This document shows, piece after piece, positions 25,318-34,547 of a stretch of DNA of 64,000 nt; position 1 is the first letter of the stretch, and every line of letters begins with the position of its first letter. The notes below the pieces were generated by a model. That model searched no databases. It saw only the letters and a list, made by a program, of their open reading frames with translations, and was not told where the DNA came from. The stretch is taken from the NCBI RefSeq assembly GCF_004514475.2, contig NZ_MYFO02000006.1, positions 124,001 to 188,000 on the forward strand, given 5' to 3'. This DNA is from Paenibacillus athensensis (GTDB taxonomy: Bacteria; Bacillota; Bacilli; Paenibacillales; NBRC-103111). Both the position numbers and the translations under genes were made by a program.

Positions 25318-25623
25318 TTATTCCGCAATCGGCTGATGCACCGTCACCAGCTTCGTTCCGTCAGGGAACGTCGCTTCCACCTGCACCTCATGCAGCATGT
25401 GCGGCACCCCTTCCATCACTTGCGCGGATGTAAGCACCCGCGTGCCCAACTGCATCAATTCAGCGACCGTCAGCCCGTCGCGGGCTCCCTCCATAATTTC
25501 AGATGTAATTAAAGCTACGCTTTCAGGGTAATTCAACTTCACACCCCGAGCCAGCCGGCGGCGCGCCAGATCGGCAGCTACCGTAATCAGCAGCTTTTCC
25601 TTCTCTCTTTCCGTTAAATACAC
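25318..25623 (-). CDS. ureA: Urease gamma subunit
   Basis: A 101-residue subunit with the family start [11 protein letters not shown], the segment [22 protein letters not shown], and the end [11 protein letters not shown]. The start is GTG at 25623 with GAGGTGA 4 bp upstream. It is the first gene of ureABCFGD. Its promoter and a GlnR/TnrA-type box lie in the AT-rich gap upstream. Confidence 0.96.
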   Translation of the reverse strand: MYLTEREKEKLLITVAADLARRRLARGVKLNYPESVALITSEIMEGARDGLTVAELMQLGTRVLTSAQVMEGVPHMLHEVQVEATFPDGTKLVTVHQPIAE

Positions 25624-25669
25624 GATCTCACCTCATCGAAAAGCCGAATATTAACAACTTCTAACACCC

Positions 25670-25698
25670 ATTATATTCGTCTATTCAGCAAATGTAAA
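25670..25698 (-). promoter_or_regulatory. Promoter of the urease operon
   Basis: On the minus strand TTTACA (25698-25693), a 17-bp spacer and a perfect TATAAT (25675-25670). Confidence 0.8.
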
Positions 25699-25705
25699 TC
25701 CATTA

Positions 25706-25722
25706 TGTCATAATATATAACA
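25706..25722 (-). promoter_or_regulatory. GlnR/TnrA box upstream of ureA
   Basis: TGTCATAATATATAACA matches TGTNAN7TNACA perfectly. Its centre is about 51 bp upstream of the expected ureA transcription start, the spacing of TnrA-type activation in Bacillus. Confidence 0.8.
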
Positions 25723-25822
25723 TAAAATTAGGTCTATTTTATGACGAGATTTCGTAATTTAGTTAATAATACCAGTAAACCCTGCTTTTTCACCCCATTT
25801 TTAACTATCACAAACATTTTTA

Positions 25823-25839
25823 TGTTATGTATATTGACA
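25823..25839 (+). promoter_or_regulatory. GlnR/TnrA box at the urtA promoter
   Basis: TGTTATGTATATTGACA matches TGTNAN7TNACA perfectly. Its right half-site overlaps the -35 hexamer of the urtA promoter, so bound protein could block or touch polymerase. Confidence 0.8.
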
Positions 25840-25863
25840 TTAACATCACACTACCTTTATGAT
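25834..25863 (+). promoter_or_regulatory. Promoter of urtABCDE
   Basis: Perfect TTGACA (25834-25839), 18-bp spacer, TATGAT (25858-25863), about 42 bp before the urtA start codon. Confidence 0.8.
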
Positions 25864-25905
25864 AGGCCATGTAATCCAAAACTTGTTAAAGGGAGAGGGA
25901 CTTGA

Positions 25906-27171
25906 ATGAGAGAGAAAAGAAAAGTCGGCAAGTATGTATTACCCTTCAGTATGGCGGTGATGATTGCGCTCACGGGCTGCACGTCATCGACGACAACCTC
26001 GGGCGGCACAACGGCACCAGAGGGCACGGCAAGCGCGGCGGCGGCTTCCGGAGATACCGTCCCGGTAGGCATTTTGCACTCCCTGACCGGCACCATGTCG
26101 ATCAGCGAAGTATCGGTTCGCGACGCCGAGCTGCTGGCGATTGACGAAATCAACGCCGCAGGCGGTGTACTTGGAAAAAAAATCAAGCCGATTATCGAAG
26201 ACGGCGCATCCGACTGGCCGACCTTCGCCGAGAAAACGAAAAAGCTGATTCAAAAAGACAACGTCGCCACGATCTTTGGGCTCTGGACATCGGCCAGCCG
26301 CAAAGCGGTGCTGCCGGTCGTCGAACAAAACAAGGGGCTGCTCTGGTACCCGGTCCAATATGAAGGCTTGGAATCTTCCCCGAACATTTTCTATACGGGC
26401 GCTACAACCAATCAGCAAATCATTCCTGCCGTAACCTGGCTGCTGCAAAATAAAGGCAAGAAATTTTATCTGCTCGGCTCCGATTATGTCTTCCCGAGAA
26501 CCGCTAACAAAATCATCAAGGAGCAGCTCAAAGCCGAAGGCGGCACGCTCGTCGCCGAGGAATACACGCCGCTGGGCCACACCGATTACAACACAATTAT
26601 TAGCAAAATCAAAAAAGAAAAGCCGGACGTCGTGTTCAATACGCTCAACGGCGACAGCAACGTAGCGTTCTTCAAGCAGCTAAAAGACGCCGGCATTACC
26701 GCCAGCGACCTGACAACCATGTCGGTCAGTATTGCCGAGGAAGAAGTGCGCGGCATCGGCGCTTCCGTGCTCGAAGGCCATTACGTCGCCTGGAACTACT
26801 ACCAAACGACCGACACGCCGGAAAACAAAAAATTCGTTGAAGCGTACAAAGCCAAATACGGTCAGGACCGCGTAACCGACGATCCGATCGAAGCGGGCTA
26901 CACGGCCGTTTATCTGTGGGCTGAAGCCGTGAAAAAAGCAGGCTCCTTCGATATCGACAAGGTGAAGGAAGCAGCCAAAGGCATCGAATTCAACGCGCCG
27001 GAAGGCAAGGTCACGATCGACGGTGAGAACCAACACATCATGAAAACCGCGCGGATCGGACAGATTCAAGGAGACGGACAAATCAAGGAAGTCTGGAATT
27101 CCGGCTCGCCGATCAAGCCTGATCCGTACCTGAAAACCTACCCGTGGGGCGCAGAAGTCACGAAAAAATAA
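25906..27171 (+). CDS. urtA: Urea ABC transporter, substrate-binding lipoprotein
   Basis: A 421-residue periplasmic-binding-type lipoprotein. The signal peptide ends in a lipobox LTGC (Cys25), followed by a Ser/Thr/Gly linker. The mature part has the UrtA pattern: [65 protein letters not shown], and the [11 protein letters not shown] block. UrtA captures urea or short amides outside the cell and passes them to UrtBC. GGGAGAGGG precedes the ATG. It is the first gene of the complete urtABCDE operon, divergent from urease. Confidence 0.95.
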   Translation: MREKRKVGKYVLPFSMAVMIALTGCTSSTTTSGGTTAPEGTASAAAASGDTVPVGILHSLTGTMSISEVSVRDAELLAIDEINAAGGVLGKKIKPIIEDGASDWPTFAEKTKKLIQKDNVATIFGLWTSASRKAVLPVVEQNKGLLWYPVQYEGLESSPNIFYTGATTNQQIIPAVTWLLQNKGKKFYLLGSDYVFPRTANKIIKEQLKAEGGTLVAEEYTPLGHTDYNTIISKIKKEKPDVVFNTLNGDSNVAFFKQLKDAGITASDLTTMSVSIAEEEVRGIGASVLEGHYVAWNYYQTTDTPENKKFVEAYKAKYGQDRVTDDPIEAGYTAVYLWAEAVKKAGSFDIDKVKEAAKGIEFNAPEGKVTIDGENQHIMKTARIGQIQGDGQIKEVWNSGSPIKPDPYLKTYPWGAEVTKK

Positions 27172-27238
27172 CGACACTTCCAGCAGGGCTGCCGGACGGC
27201 AGTCCTGCATTTTCCATCCTGAAAGATGAGGTGAAGCA

Positions 27239-28144
27239 ATGAGCCTGCTATTCTTGCAATTATTTAACGGACTTAGCCTGAGCTCCATTCTGCTGCTGAT
27301 TGCACTAGGTTTGGCTATCACGTTCGGGCTGATGAACGTCATCAATATGGCCCACGGCGAATTCATCATGATCGGCGCCTACATGGCGTATATGGTGCAG
27401 CAGTTGTTCCAAAAATGGTTGCCCGCTTCGGCGTTCGGCTGGTATTTCGTCGTCTCGCTTGGCGTCGCCTTCGGCGTGGCGTTCGTTATCGGCTGGCTGC
27501 TGGAAACGCTGCTGATCCGCTTTTTGTACGGAAGGCCGCTGGATAGTCTGCTCGCAACCTGGGGCGTCAGCCTGGTGCTCCAGCAGGTCGCCCGCTCGAT
27601 CTTCGGCGCGCCTAACGTAGCCGTCAAAGCTCCCGCTTGGCTCGAAGGCGGCTTGCATCTGTCGGCCGATCTGATCCTGCCGTACAAGCGCATTTTCATC
27701 ATCGCGCTGGTGGCGCTGTGCATCGTGGCGATTTACCTGTACATGTACCGCACCGCAGGCGGCCGCCGGATGCGCGCCGTCATGCAGAACCGCAGCATGG
27801 CCGCGAACCTCGGCATTTCGACGCGACGCGTCGACGCCCAATCGTTCGCCTTCGGCTCGGCGATGGCCGGCATTGCCGGATGCGCCCTGACGCTGCTCGG
27901 ACCAATCGGGCCGACGATCGGCACCTATTACATCGTCGACGCCTTCATGGTCGTCGTACTCGGCGGCATCGGCAAGCTGGTCGGCACCGTAGCCGGAGCG
28001 CTCGGCATCGGCGTCTTCAATACCGCGCTTGAATACACAACCAGCGCAACGATCGGCAAGGTGCTCGTGTTCACGCTGATCATTGCCTTCCTGCAATGGA
28101 AACCGCTCGGTCTGGTCACGATGCGTTCCAGATCGCTGGATTAA
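27239..28144 (+). CDS. urtB: Urea ABC transporter permease UrtB
   Basis: A 301-residue LivH-type permease with about eight hydrophobic segments. The signatures GLAITFGLMNVINMAHGEFIMIGAY near the start and GGIGKLVGTVAGALGIG in the cytoplasmic coupling loop match branched-chain-amino-acid/urea permeases. It forms the membrane channel with UrtC. It lies 67 bp after urtA. Confidence 0.93.
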   Translation: MSLLFLQLFNGLSLSSILLLIALGLAITFGLMNVINMAHGEFIMIGAYMAYMVQQLFQKWLPASAFGWYFVVSLGVAFGVAFVIGWLLETLLIRFLYGRPLDSLLATWGVSLVLQQVARSIFGAPNVAVKAPAWLEGGLHLSADLILPYKRIFIIALVALCIVAIYLYMYRTAGGRRMRAVMQNRSMAANLGISTRRVDAQSFAFGSAMAGIAGCALTLLGPIGPTIGTYYIVDAFMVVVLGGIGKLVGTVAGALGIGVFNTALEYTTSATIGKVLVFTLIIAFLQWKPLGLVTMRSRSLD

Positions 28145-28165
28145 CGAAAGGAAGTGATGGGCTCG

Positions 28166-29263
28166 ATGTTAGCCAACGGAAATGCCAAACTCAAGCTTGC
28201 AGTCTACACCGTCAGCTTTGTGCTGCTTGCGCTCGCACCGCTGTTTATGTCCGATTTTCGCTTGTCGCTGCTCGGCAAATTTCTCGCTTACGCCGTGCTG
28301 GCCATCGGCATTGATTTAATCTGGGGTTATACCGGCATTATGAGTCTCGGTCACGGGGTTTACTTCGGACTCGGCGCCTATTGCATGGCGATGCACCTCA
28401 AGCTCAGTGCAAGCGGCGGCGAGCTGCCCGACTTCATGTCGTGGAGCGGCGTCGAAAAGCTGCCCTGGTTCTGGGCTCCGTTCCAGAACGCCGGCTTTGC
28501 GCTGATCATGGCGCTGGCCGTGCCGGTTGCCGTCGCCTTCATTCTCGGCTACTTCACGTTCCGCAATCGGATCAAAGGTGCCTTCTTTTCCATTTTGTCC
28601 CAAGCACTGGTCATTATTACAGTTACCCTGTTTGTCGGTCAGCAAGGCTTCACTGGCGGCACCAACGGCTTGACCAATTTCGATACGTTCCTGGGCTTCA
28701 ACCTGCGTTCGCCGTCAACAAAGCTGTTTTTCTTTTACATGACGCTCGCTGTCGTGCTGCTTGTGCTCGTGCTTGCCGTTCTGCTGGTCAAAAGCCGGAT
28801 GGGCCACATTCTGACCGCAATCCGCGACGGCGAGAACCGCGTCCGCTTTATCGGCTACAACCCGGTGGCGTTCAAGGTATTCATCTACTGCGTATCGGCA
28901 GCGCTGGCCGGACTCGCCGGCGTGCTGTTCGTTCTGCAGGAAGGCATCATTTCCCCGGCGCAAATGGGTATCGTCCCTTCTATTGAAATGGTGCTGTGGG
29001 TCGCGATCGGCGGACGGGCAACGATTGGCGGAGCCGTACTTGGCGCACTGATCACCAACGCCGCCAAAACGACGTTCAGCGAGGCTTACCCCGAATGGTG
29101 GCCGATTATGCTCGGTGCTATGTTTATCGTCGTCGTCCTGTTTATGCCCAAGGGCATCGTCGGTACGATTGCCCATTATCTGCCCCGCTGGCGCAAGCCC
29201 AAGCTCAGCGCCGTCGTTGCAGCACGGGAATTGCCGCCGCGCGGTGAAATCAGCTCGCCTTAA
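28166..29263 (+). CDS. urtC: Urea ABC transporter permease UrtC
   Basis: A 365-residue LivM-type permease, about nine hydrophobic segments. Key blocks are LIWGYTGIMSLGHGVYFGLGAYCMAMHL, GQQGFTGGTNGLTNF and WVAIGGRATIGGAVLGALI. AAAGGAAGTGA (28147-28157) is a near-perfect ribosome site and selects the ATG at 28166; upstream GTG and ATG codons fall inside that site. It sits 21 bp after urtB. Confidence 0.93.
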   Translation: MLANGNAKLKLAVYTVSFVLLALAPLFMSDFRLSLLGKFLAYAVLAIGIDLIWGYTGIMSLGHGVYFGLGAYCMAMHLKLSASGGELPDFMSWSGVEKLPWFWAPFQNAGFALIMALAVPVAVAFILGYFTFRNRIKGAFFSILSQALVIITVTLFVGQQGFTGGTNGLTNFDTFLGFNLRSPSTKLFFFYMTLAVVLLVLVLAVLLVKSRMGHILTAIRDGENRVRFIGYNPVAFKVFIYCVSAALAGLAGVLFVLQEGIISPAQMGIVPSIEMVLWVAIGGRATIGGAVLGALITNAAKTTFSEAYPEWWPIMLGAMFIVVVLFMPKGIVGTIAHYLPRWRKPKLSAVVAARELPPRGEISSP

Positions 29264-29289
29264 CTTTATTCAGGATTGGAGGATTCGTC

Positions 29290-30093
29290 ATGCAAAAGAA
29301 GACCAACGCACAGCAAAGCGGCGCGGCTGCCGCGGCAGACACCCCTATTTTACGCGTGGAGGGGCTGGAGGTCAGCTTTGACGGCTTCAAAGCGATTCAG
29401 AATCTCAACCTGACGCTGGAGCGCGGCGAGCTGCGCTTCCTGATCGGCCCGAACGGCGCGGGCAAAACAACGCTGCTCGACGTGATTTGCGGCAAGGTGA
29501 AGCCGTCGCAGGGCCGGGTATTTTTCAAAAATCAGATTGATTTGACCCGGCATCAGGAGCACCAGATCGCGCAGATCGGCATCGGCCGCAAGTTTCAGGC
29601 CCCTTCGGTATTTGCCATGCTGACCGTAATGGACAATATGGTGCTGTCCATGAAGCAGCCGCGCGGCATTTTCAGCGCCTTGCGGGCCATAACGACTGCG
29701 AAGCAGCAGGAGCGCCTGATGGAGCGACTGGCGATGATCGGGCTCGCCGACAAAGGTCAAGCCAAAGCGGGATCGCTGTCGCACGGCGAGAAGCAGTGGC
29801 TCGAAATCGGCATGCTGCTGATGCAGGAGCCCGATCTGCTGCTGCTTGACGAGCCGGCAGCCGGCATGACCGACAGCGAAACGGAAAAAACCGGCGAGCT
29901 GCTGCATCAAATCAGCGAAAAGCAAACCGTCATCGTCGTCGAGCACGATATGGAATTTGTACGCCAGTTTGCCAGAACGGTCACCGTGCTGCACGAGGGC
30001 ACCGTATTGCGCGAAGGCTCGATGGCGGAAATTCAAAACGACGACAAGGTCGCCGAGGTATATTTGGGAAGGAGAGTGGAGCGCAGTGCTTAG
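29290..30093 (+). CDS. urtD: Urea ABC transporter ATP-binding protein UrtD
   Basis: A 267-residue LivG-type ATPase. Walker A is GPNGAGKTT, the Q-loop follows, the signature is LSHGEKQ and Walker B LLLLDEPAAGM, with the switch His in VVEHDM. The N-terminus has a 20-residue Ala/Gln-rich extension. It pairs with UrtE to power transport. It overlaps urtE by 8 bp. Confidence 0.95.
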   Translation: MQKKTNAQQSGAAAAADTPILRVEGLEVSFDGFKAIQNLNLTLERGELRFLIGPNGAGKTTLLDVICGKVKPSQGRVFFKNQIDLTRHQEHQIAQIGIGRKFQAPSVFAMLTVMDNMVLSMKQPRGIFSALRAITTAKQQERLMERLAMIGLADKGQAKAGSLSHGEKQWLEIGMLLMQEPDLLLLDEPAAGMTDSETEKTGELLHQISEKQTVIVVEHDMEFVRQFARTVTVLHEGTVLREGSMAEIQNDDKVAEVYLGRRVERSA

Positions 30094-30781
30094 CTTGCAA
30101 AATATCGAATCGGGCTATGGAGAAAGCACCGTGGTCCGCAACGTCAACCTCCAGGTTGAGCCCGGGCAAATCGTTTGCCTGATGGGCCGCAACGGCGTCG
30201 GTAAAACGACGCTGATGAAAACAATTATGGGCCAGCTGCGTCCGAAAACCGGCTCCATCACCTACAACGGCCGGGATTTGACCTCGCTTCCCTCCGACCT
30301 CCGGGCCAAAGCCGGCATCGGCTATGTACCGCAGGGACGGGATATTTTCGGTCAGCTGACCGTGGAGGAAAATCTGCTGCTCGGGCTGGAAGCCGCCGCT
30401 GACCGCCGGCGCAAGCTGCCGGACTCGGTGTTCGAGACGTTTCCCGTGCTGCGGCAGATGCTGCACCGCAAAGGCGGCGATTTGAGCGGCGGCCAGCAGC
30501 AGCAGCTTGCCATTGCCCGCGCTTTGGCCGCCGGACCGAAGCTGCTCCTGCTCGACGAGCCGATGGAGGGCATTCAGCCGTCGATTGTGATGGAGATCGA
30601 AGCCATTATTGAAACGATCAAGCGCAGCCGCGAAATCGCCGTGCTGCTGGTGGAGCAAAGTCTGGAGTTTGCTACAAGCATCGCCGACTACTATTATGTC
30701 GTGGACAAGGGCACGATTGTGGCCGAAGGCAGCGCCGAAGCGCTGAGTGAGGAACAGGTCCGCAAGCATTTGACCGTATGA
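30086..30781 (+). CDS. urtE: Urea ABC transporter ATP-binding protein UrtE
   Basis: A 231-residue LivF-type ATPase: Walker A GRNGVGKTT, signature LSGGQQQQ, Walker B LLLLDEPMEGI, and VPQGRDIF, a Q-loop characteristic of UrtE. The start is GTG at 30086, inside the end of urtD, with GGAG sites 4 to 11 bp upstream, so translation is coupled. Last gene of the operon. Confidence 0.94.
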   Translation: MLSLQNIESGYGESTVVRNVNLQVEPGQIVCLMGRNGVGKTTLMKTIMGQLRPKTGSITYNGRDLTSLPSDLRAKAGIGYVPQGRDIFGQLTVEENLLLGLEAAADRRRKLPDSVFETFPVLRQMLHRKGGDLSGGQQQQLAIARALAAGPKLLLLDEPMEGIQPSIVMEIEAIIETIKRSREIAVLLVEQSLEFATSIADYYYVVDKGTIVAEGSAEALSEEQVRKHLTV

Positions 30782-30807
30782 AGCCGGACACATGGTTCAT
30801 GTACAGG

Positions 30808-30864
30808 GAAGCCTTTTTTCGCCGGAGCCGCCGTTTGGAGCGCTTCTCGAAAGGCTTCTTTTTT
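30808..30864 (+). terminator. Terminator of urtABCDE
   Basis: GAAGCCTTT (30808-30816) pairs with AAAGGCTTC (30850-30858), followed by six T. The 200 bp from here to the response regulator hold no gene; only a weak TGGACG-N18-TATAGT promoter candidate is visible. Confidence 0.8.
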
Positions 30865-31062
30865 CGTTTACGCAATTTTTTGACAAATCGAAAAGCACTG
30901 GACGCGACAATAATGGATGAGTTATAGTGAAAATAGATATCTCTTCCCAGCGACTCGAATACAACTGGTCCGGCAACACTCGTGATGCGATACATAGATG
31001 AATCTCCAGCTTGGCACCATCGGGCGCGGTACATGATGAACGTAGAGGGGGGATAAGCAACA

Positions 31063-31752
31063 ATGTCTAAGATATTGATTATCGAGGACGATCTGAGCAT
31101 CGGAGAGATGATGTCGATTTACCTGTTCGAAGAAGGCTATCAGGTCAAGCGCGCCGAGAACGGCACGCAGGGCGAGCAGCTTTTTCGCGAATTTGGCCCG
31201 GATGTCATTGTTCTGGATATTATGCTGCCGGATGTGGACGGCATCCAGCTCTGCTCCTCTTTTCGCAGCGTGTCCAGCGTACCGATTCTGATGGTTTCCG
31301 CCAAAAGCGAAGTATCGGATCGCGTTCGTGGCCTGCAAACAGGCGCAGACGACTATATGTGCAAGCCGTTCAGCATGCGCGAGCTGTCAGCGCGCGTTCA
31401 AGCTTTGCTGCGCAGGGCGCAATCGTTCGCTCCGCCGCCGGCCGCTCCGGCTCCTGTCAGCGATCAAGCGATCCAGCTCGATGCGGACAAGCGTTGTCTG
31501 TACGTCAACAGCCATGAGATCGAAACGACATTCTCCGAATTTGAAATCATGAAGCTGTTCTGGCAAAATCAAGGACGGGTATATAGCCGTGAGGAGCTGC
31601 TGAACCGGGTGCGCGGCTTCGATTCTTACGTCACCGAACGGGCTATCGACGTACACATCGCCAACCTGCGCAAGAAGATCGAGAAGGACCCCAAGGAGCC
31701 GAAATATATCAAGACCGTCTGGGGCGTCGGCTACAAATTCATGCTTACATAA
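31063..31752 (+). CDS. OmpR/PhoB-type response regulator, orphan
   Basis: A 229-residue two-domain regulator. The receiver (1-118) has the acidic pair Asp9-Asp10, phospho-acceptor Asp52 (VLDIMLPDVDG), and Lys101 (CKPFS). The winged helix (about 130-229) has the recognition-helix block YVTERAIDVHIANLRKKIEKDP and ends GVGYKFMLT. A Pro/Ala linker joins them. No histidine kinase is adjacent: urtE lies upstream and gerQ downstream. AGAGGGGGGA precedes the ATG. The signal and targets are unknown. Confidence 0.93.
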   Translation: MSKILIIEDDLSIGEMMSIYLFEEGYQVKRAENGTQGEQLFREFGPDVIVLDIMLPDVDGIQLCSSFRSVSSVPILMVSAKSEVSDRVRGLQTGADDYMCKPFSMRELSARVQALLRRAQSFAPPPAAPAPVSDQAIQLDADKRCLYVNSHEIETTFSEFEIMKLFWQNQGRVYSREELLNRVRGFDSYVTERAIDVHIANLRKKIEKDPKEPKYIKTVWGVGYKFMLT

Positions 31753-31780
31753 AGCGGCATCGGCTGCCCACGGAGATGAC

Positions 31781-31807
31781 AAAGAACCTGCAAGGGTTCT
31801 TTTTTTG
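31781..31807 (+). terminator. Terminator of the response-regulator gene
   Basis: AAGAACC pairs with GGTTCTT around a short loop and runs into seven T. Confidence 0.88.
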
Positions 31808-31888
31808 TTGTCACCAATTGGGCGCATGCACAATATGATGATTAAGGAAAACCGCCCCCCGCCTTGAACGGGAACCAGAGGAGGACAA

Positions 31889-32353
31889 ATGGAAATGATG
31901 AACAATCCTTACAAAATGGCAACGCCTGTGCCTTACGGCTATCCGTATCCGAACTTTCCGGCGACAGGAGCCAACGTACCGATGGTGCCGAACGGCTCGA
32001 CGATTCTGCCCAACGGCACAACAGTGACTCCGACCTTGACATCGAGCGGCGTTAACGTGCCAGGTCTGCTTCCGGCCGAAGAATCGTTTATTGAAAACAT
32101 CCTGCGCCTGAATCTCGGCAAAATAGCGACCCTGTACATGACCTATGAAAACAACTCCGAGTGGAACGCCAAAATTTTCAAGGGCCGTCTGGAAGCTGCC
32201 GGCCGCGACCACATCATCATCAGCGATCCGGCTACCGGCATGCGCTATCTGCTGCTGATGGTCAATCTCGACTACATCACCTTTGACGAAGAGCTGAACT
32301 ATTCGTACCCGTTCGCCAACACCGGCGGCTCGATGACAGCGCCCCGCCGTTAA
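31889..32353 (+). CDS. gerQ: Spore coat protein GerQ
   Basis: A 154-residue protein with the Pro/Tyr/Asn-rich N-terminal half and the conserved C-terminal core of GerQ (YwdL): AEESFIENILRLNLGKIATLYMTYENNSEWNAK, GRDHIIISDPATGMRYLLLMVNLDYITFDEELNY. In B. subtilis GerQ is cross-linked into the coat by transglutaminase Tgl and localises the cortex hydrolase CwlJ for germination. GAGGAGG lies 4 bp before the first ATG and 10 bp before the ATG two codons later, so the start could be 31895. It is monocistronic with its own terminator. Confidence 0.93.
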   Translation: MEMMNNPYKMATPVPYGYPYPNFPATGANVPMVPNGSTILPNGTTVTPTLTSSGVNVPGLLPAEESFIENILRLNLGKIATLYMTYENNSEWNAKIFKGRLEAAGRDHIIISDPATGMRYLLLMVNLDYITFDEELNYSYPFANTGGSMTAPRR

Positions 32354-32377
32354 TTCGGCGTAATCTCATGGCTTATC

Positions 32378-32418
32378 AAAGCCGCTGCTTTGCGTCCGGC
32401 GCGAAGCGGCGGCTTTTT
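32378..32418. terminator. Terminator between gerQ and the minus-strand unknown gene
   Basis: AAGCCGCTGCTT pairs with AAGCGGCGGCTT (one wobble) and runs into TTTTT. Confidence 0.85.
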
Positions 32419-32429
32419 AGTCCACCTTT

Positions 32430-32810
32430 TTAGTCAATCGCCGTAAAATGCCACATATGCAGCTTCGCCGCCCCCCCCTGCACCCACTGCTCCCATTCGG
32501 GCTGCGGCAAACCGTCGTTCGCCTCGGACAAGCCGTCGGCAAGAGACGGGTCTGCTGGCGCGGATCGATCGGCCGGCTTACGCCCTGCCGACGCTTCCAA
32601 ATCCGCTGCTTCTCCCTCCAGCCGTCCCCGCTTCATCGCCGCGTATTCCGCCGGCGTCACCCCGCTCCAGATTTCGACGAACAGACCGGGCTGGTCCGTT
32701 CCCTCCAGCACCTCCAAACGCCTTTCCATATGTGCCAGGCGGCGCATATACTGCAAGTATGCATCGCGTTTCTCCGGCTTTATGGCATACTCCACAAAAA
32801 CTTTGTGCAT
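32430..32810 (-). CDS. Conserved-looking protein of unknown function
   Basis: A 126-residue cytoplasmic protein. The first 60 residues resemble a small alpha/beta (ferredoxin-like) fold: VFVEYAIKPEKRDAYLQYMRRL, then GLFVEIWSGVTPAEYAAMK. A charged, low-complexity middle leads to WEQWVQGGAAKLHMWHF at the end. I do not recognise the family. AAGGAG stands 10 bp before the ATG, supporting translation. It converges with gerQ. Confidence 0.65.
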   Translation of the reverse strand: MHKVFVEYAIKPEKRDAYLQYMRRLAHMERRLEVLEGTDQPGLFVEIWSGVTPAEYAAMKRGRLEGEAADLEASAGRKPADRSAPADPSLADGLSEANDGLPQPEWEQWVQGGAAKLHMWHFTAID

Positions 32811-32914
32811 TTTTTGGCGCTCCTTCCGATTAAAATAGGGCCTAATGATGGTAAACTAATGGAGAACAACCAAATCCGCTTTCCGAAGGAAAGCTTTTAT
32901 GGGGGGAACTTGTT

Positions 32915-33898
32915 TTGGACACAGGAACACATCTGGTCATTGGACTCGGACTTGCCGGCTTGGCCCAAATCGATCCTGTCGTAGCCTCAAGCTCAGCGAT
33001 GACAACTGCGGTGCTGATCGGCACTGTCGCCGGCTCGCAAATTCCCGACATTGACGGTTTGCTGCGCTTGAAGGGCAATGCCGTGTACATTCGCAATCAT
33101 CGCGGCCGCTCGCATGCGATTCCCGCCCTGTTCATCTGGACCGCGCTCATTACCGGCGCCATCGGGCTATTCGCTCACACCCTGCCGCTGGCGCATCTGG
33201 CGCTGTGGGTCGGCATCGCGGTATGCTTCCACGTCTTTACCGATCTGTTTAATACGTATGGCACCCAGGCGCTGCGGCCGTTTTCGGAGAAATGGGTGTC
33301 ATGGAACATTATACACATTTTTGATCCGTTTATCTTTGTGAGCCATTTGGCTGCGCTGCTGATGTGGTCCTTCCGCATCGCGCCGCCAACCGTGATTTTT
33401 CCGACGCTTTATGCCCTGCTTGCGCTGTATTACATCTGGCGTTCGGCGGACCATTATCTGCTGACGAAGGGGCTGCGCCACAAAGACGCCGGCTACATGC
33501 CGGGCGACCGTTATATGCTCGGCACAACGCTGAATCTTTACGTCTGGAACGTGGTCAAACAACGGACGGACGGCAGCTTCCAGCTTGGCGAGCTGCGCAA
33601 CGGCAAGCTCAAGTGGATCGATTCGATCCGCTGCGTGGAGCATCCGGCTGTCGAAGCGTCCAAACAGCATGAAGACATTCAGGCGCTGCTGTACTTCTCC
33701 TCCTACGCCTGCGCCGAAATGAAAGAGCACGCCTGGGGCTACGAGGTGCGCTGGGTCGACGTTCGTTACCGCCACCGCAAGCAGTATCCGTTCATTGCCG
33801 TGCTGCTGCTCGATCACGACTACCAAACCATCGATTCGTACGTCGGTTGGGTCAGCGAATCTCGCTTGGGCAAAAAGCTGCGCGTTGACACTTATTAA
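32915..33898 (+). CDS. Membrane-bound metal-dependent hydrolase, YdjM/YfhP family
   Basis: A 327-residue protein. The N-terminal part has the family pattern: MDTGTHLVIGLGLAGLAQ with the ligand His, GSQIPDIDGLLRL, and NHRGRSHAIPALFIW, then HVFTDLFNTYGTQALRPFS, which together supply His/Asp metal ligands among four to five transmembrane helices. The C-terminal half (about 175-327) is soluble. The family is related to YdjM and B. subtilis YfhP; its substrate, probably lipid-like, is not established. The start is TTG at 32915 with GGGGGG 8 bp upstream. Confidence 0.87.
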   Translation: MDTGTHLVIGLGLAGLAQIDPVVASSSAMTTAVLIGTVAGSQIPDIDGLLRLKGNAVYIRNHRGRSHAIPALFIWTALITGAIGLFAHTLPLAHLALWVGIAVCFHVFTDLFNTYGTQALRPFSEKWVSWNIIHIFDPFIFVSHLAALLMWSFRIAPPTVIFPTLYALLALYYIWRSADHYLLTKGLRHKDAGYMPGDRYMLGTTLNLYVWNVVKQRTDGSFQLGELRNGKLKWIDSIRCVEHPAVEASKQHEDIQALLYFSSYACAEMKEHAWGYEVRWVDVRYRHRKQYPFIAVLLLDHDYQTIDSYVGWVSESRLGKKLRVDTY

Positions 33899-33906
33899 GC
33901 AGTAAT

Positions 33907-33969
33907 CCGCGCGCATAACGCCGTTTGACCGCCGTTCGCGGGAAATCCCTGCGGATGCGCGGTTTTTTT
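33907..33969 (+). terminator. Terminator of the YfhP-like gene
   Basis: CCGCGC (33907-33912) pairs with GCGCGG (33957-33962), followed by seven T. A second hairpin (GCCCAAGGG/CCCCTGGGC, 34058-34079) lies further on; otherwise the gap to the SASP gene shows nothing. Confidence 0.65.
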
Positions 33970-34136
33970 GTATGATCCGGCCGGTCTGACAGCAGTCTCG
34001 CGCCACCCCAGCGAACCGAAAATTTCGTTCTCTCGCGGTGCAGACAACGCAATACAAGCCCAAGGGATTCCCCCTGGGCTTTATATCTTCTACATCAAAC
34101 ATAAAAGCTTATTGAACGAATAAACTCGGCTGCCGA

Positions 34137-34361
34137 TTAACGGAATTGGCCGGCAAGCGTTTGCTCGGCGATTTGCACCAGACGGCGGGTAATGTGACCA
34201 CCGATAGCGCCCGTGTCGCGGGTAGCCATGAAACCGTAGTAACCGTCTTGAGGAATTTGGATGCCCAGTTCTTGAGCTACCTCATACTTCAATTGATCGA
34301 GAGCTTGGTTGGCTTGCGGAACTACCAGCGTGTTACTGTTGCGAGATTGTCCTGTACCCAT
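34137..34361 (-). CDS. Alpha/beta-type small acid-soluble spore protein
   Basis: A 74-residue spore DNA-binding protein that coats and protects forespore DNA. The core LDQLKYEVAQELGI includes the germination-protease cleavage region (YEVA), and DGYYGFMATRDTGAIGGHITRRLVQIAEQ is the second signature. It differs from the protein encoded at 41135 by only four substitutions plus one C-terminal residue. AAAGGAG precedes the ATG. A sigma-G-like promoter lies upstream. Confidence 0.96.
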   Translation of the reverse strand: MGTGQSRNSNTLVVPQANQALDQLKYEVAQELGIQIPQDGYYGFMATRDTGAIGGHITRRLVQIAEQTLAGQFR

Positions 34362-34421
34362 AAGGATCAGACTCCTTTCAGTCAGCTATTGATCTTTGAT
34401 GTATTTGCAAGCTTGCAATCC

Positions 34422-34451
34422 TAGTATGTGGAGGAAACGAAATTCTATGCG
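34422..34451 (-). promoter_or_regulatory. Sigma-G-type promoter of the SASP gene
   Basis: On the minus strand CGCATA (34451-34446), 17-bp spacer, CATACTA (34428-34422). The -10 matches CATnnTA and the -35 is one base from TGnATA. Confidence 0.75.
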
Positions 34452-34547
34452 CGCACCGATAAAAAAATTCAGCAGGCAAAAATCGCCCGCGGTCCGGCTT
34501 CCTGTGGTACAATGTTGCTTAAAAAAAGAAAGCAGGTTGTACCCGTT

